This document shows positions 14,118 through 64,000 of a DNA stretch of 64,000 bases, one piece after another (position 1 is the stretch's first letter; every line of letters begins with the position of its first letter). Origin of the DNA: Amorphochlora amoebiformis (Eukaryota > Cercozoa > Chlorarachniophyceae); assembly GCA_054601695.1 (NCBI GenBank), contig BAAHQB010000239.1:1-64000 (forward strand), in the 5' to 3' direction. The notes beneath the pieces were generated by a model. That model had not been told where the DNA came from, searched no databases, and saw only the letters and a program-made list of their open reading frames with translations. A program made the translations under genes and the position numbers.

Positions 14118-14320
14118 AGTACTAGTAATACTACACATGTACATGGAAACGTACTAGTAATACACATGTACATGGAAACGTAGTAGTAATACTACACATG
14201 TACATGGAAACGTACTAGTACGTAATACACATGTACATGGAAACGTAGTAGTAATACTACACATGTACATGGAAACGTACTAGTACGTAATACACATGTA
14301 CATGGATACGTAGTAAGCAT
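14118..14320. repeat. ACACATGTACATGGAAACGTA minisatellite
   Basis: About seven copies of a roughly 30-34 bp unit containing the palindrome ACATGTACATG... and GGAAACGTA, alternating with ACTAGTA or GTAGTA linkers. Confidence 0.9.
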
Positions 14321-14449
14321 GTGTGCATGGCATGGCATGCAAAGTTTCTATGTGTATATACGTGGAAACGCAAGTTAATATATGTACATGGATCCGTCCT
14401 AGACCCATGCACGATGTCTATTTACATGGAAACGCAACTAACTATATAT

Positions 14450-14463
14450 TATATATAGATATT

Positions 14464-14513
<50 letters not shown>

Positions 14514-14518
14514 TATAG

Positions 14519-14558
<40 letters not shown>

Positions 14559-14578
14559 CATATATATATACATATATA

Positions 14579-14675
<97 letters not shown>

Positions 14676-14743
14676 AAGTATTTATATGCACATAAATTGT
14701 ATTTTCATCTATACGCATATATGAAATAATATATATGTATATA

Positions 14744-14780
<37 letters not shown>

Positions 14781-14884
14781 CATATGTGTCTATATCTACA
14801 TGTTATACACATTATATATGCATATATACATATATAAAGTTATGTACATATATAAAGTTATGTACTTTGTATATGTGTATATGC

Positions 14885-14927
<43 letters not shown>

Positions 14928-14964
14928 TATATATTATATATATATATATAATACGTTTACTACG

Positions 14965-14997
<33 letters not shown>

Positions 14998-15074
14998 TTA
15001 CATATATATATATATATATATAATACATATATATATAATATATATATATGTATATAAATATATATATATATACC

Positions 15075-15112
<38 letters not shown>

Positions 15113-15117
15113 ATATA

Positions 15118-15162
<45 letters not shown>

Positions 15163-15227
15163 ATGTGTGTAATATGTGTGTCTATTTACATATATGCATA
15201 TATATAAATATATAAATATATACATAT

Positions 15228-15262
<35 letters not shown>

Positions 15263-15275
15263 ATATAATTGTATT
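14450..15275. repeat. (TA)n array cluster
   Basis: TA runs with small GTGTGT and ACATAAATTGTA islands. No coding sequence was seen. Confidence 0.95.
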
Positions 15276-15317
15276 GAATCATATTTTAATAAATGCACAC
15301 ATGGTACACATGAGATG

Positions 15318-15470
15318 AAGCAACGTGACAACCAACCGTGACAACCAACCGTGACAACCAACCGTGACAACCTACCGTGACAACCCACCATGACAACCAA
15401 CCGTGACAACACAACCAACCGTGACAACCTACCGTGACAACCTACCGTAACAAAGGCCAAACCGTGATAA
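15318..15470. repeat. 13-bp CGTGACAACCAAC minisatellite
   Basis: About ten copies of a 13-bp unit with CCAAC, CTAC and CCAC variants, in GA/CA-rich sequence. After it, 15,480-15,660 contains no gene and a short CATCTACA-type repeat. Confidence 0.92.
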
Positions 15471-15659
15471 ACGTGAAAACGGTGACAAATATGTTTTACG
15501 TAAATTGTAGTAAACGATTCATGTTCAGGAACCGGTGAATTCGGGTCCTATCCGAAGTTTCCTGGGAAGCCTCGTCAGGTGACCAAAAAATAATCTACAT
15601 TTACATCTTCATCTACACCTACATCTGCATCTACATCTACACCTACATCACATCTACGC

Positions 15660-16490
<831 letters not shown>

Positions 16491-16499
16491 TATATAATA

Positions 16500-17577
16500 T
16501 GTGCATGGTTGTGTATTTGTCTAGTATGCATAAATAAAATATCGGCAGGCGCGCGTCGCACCTTCACTCCAGTGCTCGTGAAGTCTCCGCAAAGAAGTGT
16601 TTAATTTCATGATTGATATCATTTCAACCTACAGAACACTTACTGCTCACGACCAGTGGCGTCATCTAGTACATGTACGCACTGCGAAGTCTATATTCTA
16701 GATATTGTAGATATATCATAGCTAGCATAGTTCAAGTTGCCACTGCAACTGCCTAGAGTCAGTTACGAGTTAGACTCCGATGATGAATTCAGAATTAAGA
16801 TTATAATCAAGCATAGAACTAGTAGAACTCGTGCCTTGAGTTTGAATTGCACAAACAATACTTGTTTTCTAAGTACTATATAATACTAGTAAGCTAGGTA
16901 AGTCTTTCTAAGTGTAGCAACTTGATCTAGTTGCATTATGTCTAGCTAGGAGAGAGAGATAGAGTCGGAAACTTCAAATTTGTTTGCAAAATGATTCTTA
17001 TAATTTGGCTATATAGTCAATTCGAATAGCATATCTAGAATATAAGACCTAGTAGATATGGGCAAAGATAGTATTGTCTACACAATGATGAGCACGTTAA
17101 ATGTACCATACCCAAACAATTATGAAATATTTGTTTGCTCAAACAAATATACGAGATATACCAAAACTATTCGAATACTAATTGTTTAGGTACTAACTAT
17201 TTGAATGAATAGAATCTAGAGAATAGTAGTTCCAGCCAAAAGAGAGCAACTATTCATTCGAATACGGAATCGAATACTAGCTCCGAAAATTCAGTGCTAT
17301 TGTATTTGGTATTATCCGATTTAACTATTCGTTGCCAGCCCTATTAGTCCAGATAACAGTTCAGCCGATGCCCAATTAGTAGTGTAGTCTAGAGAACTAC
17401 CCAGAGCTGAAGTAATCTATTGTAGATCTAGGCTGCTAGAGCAGGCTCTTTTTGTTTGGAATCCTATTTCAAAATTAACAAGAGTTAGCAGGCTAAACTT
17501 GAACAACGTAGACGATATATTTCATCACGGCAAAATCTCCAAACCGGTAGTAGTAGTAGCATATGATCTAGACTGAA
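16500..17577. other. CTAG-rich spacer downstream of glutathione reductase
   Basis: About 1 kb lacks TA arrays and minisatellites but has many CTAG tetranucleotides (roughly 17 counted by eye, against about 4 expected) in ACTAGTA, TCTAGA and GCTAGC contexts. It also holds short dyads such as ATTTGTTTGCTCAAACAAAT near 17,130 and repeated ATTCGAATAC motifs. It follows the reductase stop codon, so it should contain its 3' UTR and terminator. No gene was seen. Confidence 0.6.
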
Positions 17578-24363
<6,786 letters not shown>

Positions 24364-24955
24364 GTCAAGAAAAGGGGGATGCCAGCGGGCGGAGCAGGAA
24401 AATCACCCGGTTGCTAGTCAAAGACTCAAAGATGCATTACCCGATACTGGCCGCTACCACCCGCTACCACCCGCTACGACCCTTGTTAAGTGCGGTGTTA
24501 CCGGTGATGCATTTGGTCAGACCCATCAGTGACGGCCACCTGCACATACACGCTTGCAACCCATGAGTGGCATCACGCTCCGTGTACTAGCCCTGTTGTC
24601 TACCCTCGCAACAATACATCATCTGCACACGATCAACTACAACAGAAACCCAACACAGCCGAATTATCAAACGCAACCACCCAAATCTCGACCATCACTC
24701 GCTTCAACACAATCACAACTATCAACAACATCACGCCCATCGACACTATCAAGCCCACCACGACCATCACGACCATCAACAACATCAACAACGCCACGCC
24801 CATCAACAACATCAACAACATCAACAACAACATCAACCACATCAACAACATCAACAACCTCAACACCATCAATCAACCCTCAACATACTCTCACGCACCA
24901 AGCCCCAAGAGCGCGTAAATCGTGGCCAACAACACATGAAAGGACATGTTATGGG
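24364..24955. promoter_or_regulatory. Divergent intergenic region between reductase and methyltransferase
   Basis: The two genes start back to back with at most 592 bp between their chosen start codons, so this must hold both promoters. It contains three CCCGCTAC repeats (24,452-24,480) and an ATCAACAAC trinucleotide-based repeat (about 24,690-24,890). I see no clear TATA box. The methyltransferase frame is open through most of the region, so part may be 5' UTR or coding. Confidence 0.6.
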
Positions 24956-30281
<5,326 letters not shown>

Positions 30282-31355
30282 TAGAGCTGTACCTCTAGTA
30301 CCTGTTGGGGGTAGCGTACTGTGTATGGTGAAAACCAGGACATGATAATAAAGATAGTGCTAGTGACGTACGTATAATGCATGTACCATGCATGATGGCG
30401 GTCGCACATGAGCAATCTACTATATACGATATAGTAAGTATATCCTGGATCAAGGCAAGTACGTGTCTATTATCTAGATTATATCGTATTGATAGGTTAT
30501 CATCATGGCAATTATGTACGATATGTATCGTAACACTATGAAGCCACCTGAACCGTTGTGATTTCGACGTACCACTACTAGTAGTAAGATACTATTAATA
30601 ACACTTGGTACATGTCCAGATGTACTGAGCCAATTGTACACAATGACAGTACTAGAGTAGGATCTAGAGGATATCGATACGCATCATGTAACAAACGCAT
30701 CATGTGACTAGTGTGACACATCATTTGTTACATTGTATTATAGCCAGATAGACCGTATACGTATACTGATGATACAACGCATATACTGATCGAGCTTTTC
30801 CGATGCGTACGTACGCACGCTAGGTACGTATATACTAGATCTAGTAGACTATCCATGATATAAATGTACGTACTTCAAAGTCTGTTCTTGTACATTGTAG
30901 ACATTGCACGTACGTACGTACGTATCATGTGAGTCTTGGTGCATGTACTAGACTAGTACATTATCATATCGTATATCATAGTATTGATACGTAGTTGTAC
31001 ATAGTACTAGTAGTAGTAGTATTACTTGTAGGTAAGACGTGACATGCGTTTTACTAAATACTAGAGATAACACGACGGATTATCATCCATACGCGCACAT
31101 ACTTCAACTAGTTCAATGCATGATGTTGATGATAAGTCACCGTTTAAAGGCCGGCCCGCTAGTACACCAGTATGTACGTATGTATAATATCTAGAATAAA
31201 TATGGTGATGATTACATCGTCCATATACGTCTAGTACGTAGTCGTCAATGTTCTAGAATTATCAATTGTATGCTTAAGTCTAGAAAGCGTACGTATCATG
31301 ATAAATCTGGTAATATGTACAGCTCGAGCTCATCAGTCTCCTGATCGAATATATA

Positions 31356-31392
<37 letters not shown>

Positions 31393-31680
31393 TACTAGAT
31401 ATGTAAGTTTCAAGTCGACAAGTACGTCTCAGTCTCAGTAGATCTCTACCTTATATATATGTATATACCTCACCGATTGGTCGCACCATGTCCTGATAGA
31501 AACGCAAGTTCTAGAACTAGCGCATGCAAACGAGATAGCTAAGTTCAAAGCTAACTAACTCCTCGAGACCACCTAGATCCAGATCCAGACCCAGACCACC
31601 GCTACCGGTACGCACAATCTCCAATTGCTATGTCCTGTCTTACATGCAAATTACACAATGCACGTACGTCTTTTGCAAAC
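30282..31680. other. CTAG- and GTAC-rich convergent intergenic region
   Basis: The spacer between the convergent stop codons of the methyltransferase and PEPCK. It has almost no TA array (one short run at 31,357-31,390). It is rich in CTAG (about 25 by eye) and GTACGTAC-type words, for example ACGTACGTACGTACGTA near 30,907. Both 3' UTRs and terminators must lie here. No gene was seen. Confidence 0.6.
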
Positions 31681-46195
<14,515 letters not shown>

Positions 46196-46891
46196 GGTTT
46201 TCTGAATTCTCTGGAAGTGAGTCGAAAACCAAACTGCCGAAGGATCCGGTGATATAGCTACCCACCAACTCTTTATGATTTGCCGTGCCGAATCACGCTG
46301 CACGTGGTACCCCTTCCACCTCGCTACTGACAACTTCCCCCGTCACTACCGGACCTCGCCTTAATACTTTCTAGCTCCAAACAACTGCCCGGCACTACCG
46401 GGGCTTTGCATTAGGGCTACGGAAAAATCCACGTGGACGACAAGGGCTTGTAAATTAGATCTGAGATGATGCCTGACAAGGTGACGGCAGCCCCGCTCAG
46501 CTACCCATGTCCCGTGAAATTCCAAGAATGCTCTTACTCTTTTAGAAAATTCTTCGATCTATCCGTTCGCCGGTGTATGTTCACCAGAGGGGGGTGGGGG
46601 GGGGGAGAAGAAATAAGCGAATTGAATATGGTATGACGACGTAGTTTGTTGGCAGATGGAGTCCAGGATATTCCGATGGTTTCTGACCGTGGCTGGGGTA
46701 TGTGAGTGTTGTATACATGGGGTTGTGTTTGTGTGGTGGTGTAGCAGTGCTGTGGATGCATAGTGGATTGTACAATTGTCGCTTCGCTTTTCATTTGGGA
46801 CTGTTTGCGTGTTTATTCCATATCTATAACACACACACACACATGTACATAAATATATCGACGCAGAAACAACAATATCAGATATCCTACA

Positions 46892-46922
<31 letters not shown>

Positions 46923-46945
46923 GTATGTATGTATATAATTAACGT

Positions 46946-47038
<93 letters not shown>

Positions 47039-47039
47039 T

Positions 47040-47127
<88 letters not shown>

Positions 47128-47168
47128 ATAAACTTATGTAACAGTTTGGAGCAGTTTTTGGAGGCCTA
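46196..47168. promoter_or_regulatory. Divergent intergenic region between PEPCK and HAD phosphatase
   Basis: A 973-bp space between the two start codons. The left 700 bp is ordinary sequence with a G-run at 46,589-46,606. The right part (46,890-47,125) is (TA)n, ending about 45 bp before the HAD start. Both promoters must lie here; I could not identify individual elements. Confidence 0.55.
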
Positions 47169-57253
<10,085 letters not shown>

Positions 57254-58416
57254 AGCTGTAGTTACGTAACTTACCTCATTGTCAATGATATCAGGCCACG
57301 TCATGTTACTTGTACTACTTGCAGCCTTAAGTCGATCTATGAAACAACCTAGACAACGCTACTACTTGCAACTTTAAGTCTATGAAACAACGCATTTCAG
57401 CTCAAGTGAAATGAAAGTGCAGTTAGGTCATTGTCAATGCTATTACTAGTATTCTAATATTGTTATGTCCTGTTACTTTAAGTACTTGTAGCCGCATTTG
57501 TTTGCCGGAACAGGACAAACTCACGCACAATGATATTTCAAAGTTTTTATCTCTACAGTTATTTATTTAATATTACCACGGTGCCCCACAGCTACAAGCA
57601 ATACAGGTCATGGTATAGGTTCAGAAAGCTAGTCATATCCTATCATGACACACATACTAGACATAGTTAGCAGAATAACTAGAATAACACTGAGTTGTAT
57701 ATCATGCTAATATGATAGCATATCGTGACATCGAATTGATGATATACTAGATATATCGTGATATCCTTCACTGTAAAACTTCATGTACATGAAAACATGC
57801 AATGCCACGGTATTGTATTCAAGTGTGTGTAACGAATCTACTACTGCTCAATTTGGGTATCCGAAATTTATAAATGAAAGCACAATTTGGATATCCGAAA
57901 TGGCGGATGATTAGTTGCTGAAGAATATATCAATGCCAACCTCACCTGATATTCTGCAGCCCACTTCCTTCCTAACACGTGACGTGCCCTGTAACAGGAC
58001 ACCTCCAAGAAGTCACTGCAAGTGACTTAAAAAGACATTTCATGGAAATCCGCCCGCCGCTTGCGCCAAAAAGCCACCTACACGTTATCGCTTCCCTTGG
58101 TTTGTATGCTCGGATATTGTGCTGAACCCCGGGGTGCAGGACAACGAGAACCCCCCCCCCTGCAGCCGAAGATGGAGAGAGATCAAAACTGTTCGGTGCT
58201 GGAAAAGCGACAAAATATCTCAACCCTAAAGTATCTTTTCTAAGGTAAATTCGCCAAAATATATAATGAGTATCTGGTTTCAAGATATTAAGATATCCAA
58301 AACCGATACCTGAATTAGGTCCTGAATAGCCCACTCCATTCCCCTCTTTCAGGGTTTTCAGTTTTGGTATCCTGTCAAAGCTCACCGCGCCGCTTGTCGA
58401 CGCCTTCAACGCAGAT
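57254..58416. other. Intergenic region between HAD phosphatase and esterase
   Basis: The left part (to about 57,900) follows the HAD stop; it lacks TA arrays and has several CTAG sites. The right part (57,950-58,416) is GC-richer, contains a dyad AAGTCACTGCAAGTGACTT (58,011-58,029) and a C11 run near 58,147, and must hold the esterase promoter. No gene was recognised. Confidence 0.55.
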
Positions 58417-59627
58417 ATGCTTCCTTTTTCGAAGGCTTTTATTTGGGTCACCTTCCTGTGCTTGTCCACCCCGGTGCTTGGCCACCGCTTCTTCGAGCGA
58501 GCGGCATCATTTCCCGTCTTCCTCAACACCGACGTCGCATTGGAAACCGTGGCTGAAATCGTGACCGTGACTCCAGACCTCTCAACCCTGGTGTACTCAG
58601 ATGGAAAGACCAAGAAAGTGGGGTTCGTGTCGATCTCAGACCCAGAGAATCCTCAACCATACGGCACGGTCGCCGTTGCTGGCGAGCCGACGTCAGTGGT
58701 GGCCGTAGGTTCCTACGTCCTTTGCGCTGTGAATACTAGCCCCAACTTTATCAACCCGAGCGGTGCTCTCCAGGTCAGTTTAAGTCGTTTCCAATGATGG
58801 TTGGTTTATTCAAGGCGTCGAATCTTGCTCAGCCTTGTTCTTGGTCCAGGTTATCGACATCACCCGTCGAACCATCGTACGCACGATCCAGCTCAACGGC
58901 CAACCCGACTCAATTTCATCATCGCCCGACGGAAAGTACGTTCTTGTCGCGATTGAGAACGAACGCGGTAATTGTTTCCAATTATGAACATTATCCTAGC
59001 ATCAATCCTAACGGCTTTTGGATTGGGACCCAACAGACGAAGACCTTGGAGACGGCAGACCTCCTCAGCTTCCTGCAGGGTTTCTCTGGGTGGTCAAGCT
59101 CGACGGAATGCCCTCTAGTTGGACTCTCACTCGCGTGGATCTCACCGGTTTGCCAGGTATGAAGTTCCCGACGGACCCCGAGCCCGAGTTCGTGGCCATC
59201 AACGCTAACAACGAGGGGGTTGTAACGCTTCAAGAGAACAACCATCTGGCCATTGTCAACCTCGAGACTGCGTCCGTCACGGCGTCGTTTACGGCAGGAT
59301 CCGTCAATCTCACGGATATCGACACCAAGGAAGAAGGTGCCTATGTTTTGACTTCTGGCCGTCGAGTTGGAGTGATCTTCTGCATCTGAATGATTAGGCG
59401 TGATTAGCCAAAACTCGTCTCTGACGAACGTGCCTCGCGAGCCGGATGCCGTGACTTGGATCGGCACGGACTTTTTTGCTACGGCAGATGAGGGGGATCT
59501 TGGTATGCTGTCCCTCTGCGTGTATGTAGCATTGTTTGTGTGCAAAATGTACATGTATGTATATATATATATATGTAAATATATATATATATATTTATGC
59601 ATATACATGCATATATATACATATACA

Positions 59628-59658
<31 letters not shown>

Positions 59659-60289
59659 GCGTACATTTGTGCTTAATACATATCAAATGATGTACAAAAA
59701 AAGAGGGACATACATACATACACACATATTACATAGTATTATACAATGTATTCTACGGAGATAGATCCATATACACACAGACGGCGGATCCCGGGGATTC
59801 ACAATCTTCAAAAGCGACGGCTCCGTATTCTACACCTCTGGCAACTCCATCGAGACCGCTGTTACACGCATCGGTCACTACCCGGAAGAGCGCTCCCAAA
59901 ACAAAGGCAACGAGCCTGAAGGCATCCTCTACTCCAAGTTCGGCAAAGACCACCTCCTGTTGTCGCTTCAGAGCGTTCAAGCGTAATCCTCGTCTACCGT
60001 CTCCGAAGCCTGCGCAAACCTGTTCCCACGCTCATCCAGATCCTCCCGGCGGGACTCGCTCCGGAAGGGCTTCTTGCCATCCCTTCGCGCGGTTTGTTGG
60101 TGGTCGCTAATGAGGACGATGAACGGTCCTCCAAGTTCCGGTCGTCAATCTCCATCTATACGCGTACGGCGCGGTCCAGGGTTCGAAGTGGGTATCCGAC
60201 CATTGTGTCCAGAAACAAGGCTGGATCTAGCCTTCCGATTCCTTGGGGTGCCCTCAGGTGATTTTCCGATTGTATTCGTTAATTAAATG

Positions 60290-60320
<31 letters not shown>

Positions 60321-60586
60321 CATATATATATATATACATATATATGTTTACACATATAAATATATACATATTCAAAACCATACATACTCATCCAACGACA
60401 GCGCCCTCGCCGCCGACCCAAAGAGACGCAAGTTTTCGTACACTGTGACCGACTCGTTTTACAAGGAATCTCGCATCCTCGTGCTCGATATCCGACGCAA
60501 GCCCGCCGAAATCACGAAGGAAATTATGATTAAGACCGCTGAAGGAGCTACAGTCAACCTCGATTGCGAGGGTAATGTTCATATAA

Positions 60587-60635
<49 letters not shown>

Positions 60636-60675
60636 ATATGTATATATATATATATGCGTAAACATGTGCATGTTA

Positions 60676-60719
<44 letters not shown>

Positions 60720-60841
60720 TATATATAATTATATATATATATATATATTACATATAGGTATATTTATGTAATTCTAGTAATCATATACAACAACTACACA
60801 TATAGAGGGATGATATATATATATATATATGTATATATATG

Positions 60842-60874
<33 letters not shown>

Positions 60875-61629
60875 TATAAATATAATCATATATGTACTTA
60901 TTCGTGTGTGACACACACTCAGGTATCACTGTCCGCGAAGACGGTGGGTTCTGGATAGCATCCGAAGGCAACGCGGACGGCACTCGCCTCAACGAGATTA
61001 TTCGTGTTCATGAGAATGGTGTCATCGCTACCCGTGTCCAGCTACCTGCCGAAGTGCGGGCCCTCCGTATCCGTTTTGGCTTTGAGGGCATATCTTCCGT
61101 CGGCAAGGGCAGCGCTGAGCTCGTGTACGTCGCCTTCCAGCGCGAATGGACCAGCGACCCTGCCGGCATGGTCCGCATCGGACGCTACTCTGTATCGAGC
61201 AATGAGTGGCGTTTCTTCTACTACCCCCTCGACGCGCCCCTGTCGCCGAACGGCGGTTGGGTGGGACTGTCTGAGATCGTTTCTGTCAAGTGCAGAGGCG
61301 ACCATTACGGGTCGGAGGGCGAGGTGTTCGCCGTGCTCGAGCGCGATAATCAAGCTGGGCCTGACGCGCGCATCAAGCGGGTGTACAAGATCAACATCAA
61401 GGGAGTCACGCCCAAGACGCAGGCCGATGGAACTGCCAGCTTTCCGGTTCTCGAGAAAACCCTCATCAAAGACCTCGTGCCTGACCTGATGAAACCTGGT
61501 GGATTCGTTATCGAGAAGGTCGAGGGTCTCATGCAGACGCGAGACAAACATTTGTACATCGTTACGGACAACGACGGCGTCGACGATTCCAATGGAGAGA
61601 CGCAGCTTCTCAACATTGGCCGCTGTTAG
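58417..61629 (+). pseudogene. Secreted phytase-like esterase, 7 exons, with a 2-nt frameshift in exon 5
   Basis: Exons: 58417-58773, 58850-58967, 59037-59336, 59398-59502, 59781-60257, 60402-60571, 60923-61629. A hydrophobic N-terminus (FIWVTFLCLSTPVLG) is a likely signal peptide, so the product is probably secreted. The body resembles the phytase-like/esterase-like beta-propeller family (Pfam phytase-like): PREPDAVTWIG, GDLDGGSRGF, YPEERSQNKGNEPEG, LAPEGLLAIPSRG and VREDGGFWIASEGN. Its activity is inferred only. In exon 5 the frame hits TAA at 59984. Ignoring two bases (CA, 59969-59970) restores family-like coding sequence to the exon end, and total length then becomes 2232 nt (743 aa). This is either a real disruption or an assembly error in an otherwise intact gene; all other exons are in phase. 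Introns 1-3 are only 61-76 bp and free of TA arrays. Confidence 0.85.
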
Positions 61630-62640
61630 CGGAGACGATACGATGCTATACGATACTACTATTCAACCTTGCCGCCAACTTCTGGACTGAAGCTGGTCAA
61701 TTAATGACATGGGAAGTGAATCACATAGTAACATCTCCATCGAGGCGGCAAGTTTGATAATTATATAATATATATATATATATATGTGTGTATATATATG
61801 TATATATATATATATGTATACATATATACATTTAATAAATTATGGATATACGAGTTAGTGCAAAGTTGCATATATTTTATATTATATACGTTGTTATGTA
61901 AATATATACATGTATATATTATATATACTTATATACATAATAGTACTAGTATATATATACATAAAAATATAATATTATATATGTATATATATATATATAT
62001 ATATACATACATTATGTAAACATCATACGCTAGTAACCTGTTGCCTAGGTTTCAGACTAGTCAGACGCCAATTTGGCGGATGTGAGGAGATAAGTAATAA
62101 TTATTTAGGGAGCCTGAATCCTGGAGGGCTTCTAGGGCTATGCACTGGGCTGTCCTCTCTGGTCCTCTAGGTCCTGCCGGGTGATTAGATATTCCAGAAT
62201 ATCAGTGTTGGGATTACTATATAGTTGACTCATACCTAGATACCATTAATATTATTGTAAGATAAGAATGTACAACAAGTACGTATACCAGACTCCTACT
62301 AGTCCTAGACAAAATAGTAATTGGGATAAAGTCTCAGATAGTACTGTAGTATCAAAAAGAGTAGTAGGGATTACACGCAATATCCGTCAGTAGCCTAGGT
62401 AGCGTTTAAATGGAATTCAAATTTGTCAAAGACTAGTAACATTGATCCATCCCAGAACACTCAGCGCATGACTACTAGCTTTTGTACTACAAGACAACTA
62501 ACGAACCTAGCTGAGAAATGGCCGTATTGTCTGTTCACATGTCACAGGCGATTTGATGTCCGCTACATGTAACGCGACCATCAAGTTCTGAGAGTCCAGC
62601 TGTGCAGTCATAATCGTGTGGCATGTCCAGTCGCCTACAC
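61630..62640. other. CTAG-rich spacer downstream of the esterase
   Basis: After one short TA run (61,765-61,830 and near 61,990), this is non-repetitive sequence with about 14 CTAG sites (CCTAGG, ACTAGTC, CTCTAGG). It must include the esterase 3' UTR. No gene was seen. Confidence 0.55.
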
Positions 62641-62675
62641 ATGTACATACGTAATTACATATGCATATATATATA

Positions 62676-62744
<69 letters not shown>

Positions 62745-62814
62745 CATATCTGTGTACACGTGAAGAAAACTTATATGGGTGAAATAAGAATATACTAGAT
62801 GTAAGTACATGTTT

Positions 62815-62867
<53 letters not shown>

Positions 62868-62874
62868 CACACAC

Positions 62875-62929
<55 letters not shown>

Positions 62930-62994
62930 AATATATATATGCACATATTATACATATATCATATATATATATATATATATATATATCTACGTAT

Positions 62995-63049
<55 letters not shown>

Positions 63050-63069
63050 TCACATATGCAGTGTGCATT

Positions 63070-63117
<48 letters not shown>

Positions 63118-63168
63118 TGTAATCTCTAGATTCCGCTCGCCTTTAGATATAACACAAGTTACACACAC

Positions 63169-63199
<31 letters not shown>

Positions 63200-63268
63200 C
63201 GTATATATATATATATATATTATATGCGTGTAATATATATACCTACATATATGCATACATATATATAC

Positions 63269-63306
<38 letters not shown>

Positions 63307-63426
63307 AAATATAATGTATGTTATCAAATGTTGCATGCGTATATTCTCTGGATATATTTTTTCTACACGTAATAGATGCTATACACACACACACATATAT
63401 ATATATATATGTATATATATAGTAAT

Positions 63427-63479
<53 letters not shown>

Positions 63480-63538
63480 AATATATATTTATGTATAATA
63501 AATAATATTATATATATATATATATATATATGTAATAC

Positions 63539-63586
<48 letters not shown>

Positions 63587-63589
63587 TAC

Positions 63590-63679
<90 letters not shown>

Positions 63680-63681
63680 AC

Positions 63682-63759
<78 letters not shown>

Positions 63760-63864
63760 CATATGTATACTTATATGTATGTATGTGTGTATTCATTAAA
63801 AATATTTTGCTATATACATAAATACATATAAATTTGTACATATATATATATATATATACGTATG

Positions 63865-63906
<42 letters not shown>

Positions 63907-63960
63907 TATGTGAGTGTATATATACATATGTATTCATATGTATGTATTATATGTGTATTC
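62641..63960. repeat. (TA)n array cluster at the right window edge
   Basis: TA runs with short islands (GTCATATCTGTGTACACGTG at 62,742; ATTCATGTAATCTCTAGATT at 63,113). No coding sequence. Whether a gene follows cannot be told from this window. Confidence 0.94.
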
Positions 63961-64000
63961 TCTAGATTGGTTTTGTCGTAGAGACATAAATGTATGAATT

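Noticed and set aside
24554-24955. N-terminal extension of the methyltransferase from an upstream ATG
   Set aside because: The extra 134 residues are mostly Ser/Thr/Pro from an ATCAAC repeat, and all family motifs lie downstream. Kept as an alternative start only.
59753-59980. Minus-strand frame opposite esterase exon 5
   Set aside because: It is the complement of the coding exon and has no independent support.

Overview
This is the left end of a nuclear chromosome from an intron-rich, single-celled-type eukaryote. It opens with a CCCTAA telomere (G-strand TTAGGG), followed by about 16 kb of gene-free subtelomere built from variant telomere repeats, (TA)n arrays and many unrelated minisatellites. 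The first gene ends at 17,578. TTAGGG telomeres, very short exons, a fungal/algal-style ATP-dependent PEPCK with a mitochondrial-looking presequence and a secreted phytase-like esterase fit a protist such as an alga or stramenopile. I cannot assign the lineage from sequence alone.

Five protein genes can be assembled exon by exon. Each model was checked by reading phase at every junction, and each summed coding length is divisible by three. They are glutathione reductase (minus, 24363-17578, 12 exons, 596 aa); an OMS1-like class I methyltransferase (plus, 24956-30281, 6 exons, 248 aa); ATP-dependent PEP carboxykinase (minus, 46195-31681, 25 exons, 610 aa); a Cof-type HAD phosphatase (plus, 47169-57253, 15 exons, 332 aa); and a secreted phytase-like esterase (plus, 58417-61629, 7 exons), whose fifth exon is 2 nt out of frame. 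Two gene pairs are divergent (reductase/methyltransferase and PEPCK/HAD) and one is convergent (methyltransferase/PEPCK). All 60 introns are GT-AG with weakly conserved donors, and most bulk is (TA)n arrays and minisatellites inside introns. The genes are metabolic but do not form an obvious pathway.

The most unusual signal is a recurring one. At least ten introns hold tandem, and in one case inverted, copies of a neighbouring exon's edge: coding bases plus splice donor or acceptor plus adjacent intron. These exon-edge minisatellites occur in four of the five genes, at both donor and acceptor sides, from perfectly identical (4 x 68 bp in PEPCK) to diverged. They create arrays of decoy splice sites and suggest a local duplication process acting at exon-intron junctions. 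A second pattern is that sequence downstream of gene 3' ends is rich in CTAG and poor in (TA)n, while the 5' flanks are not. No tRNA, rRNA, CRISPR array or recognisable transposase was seen.
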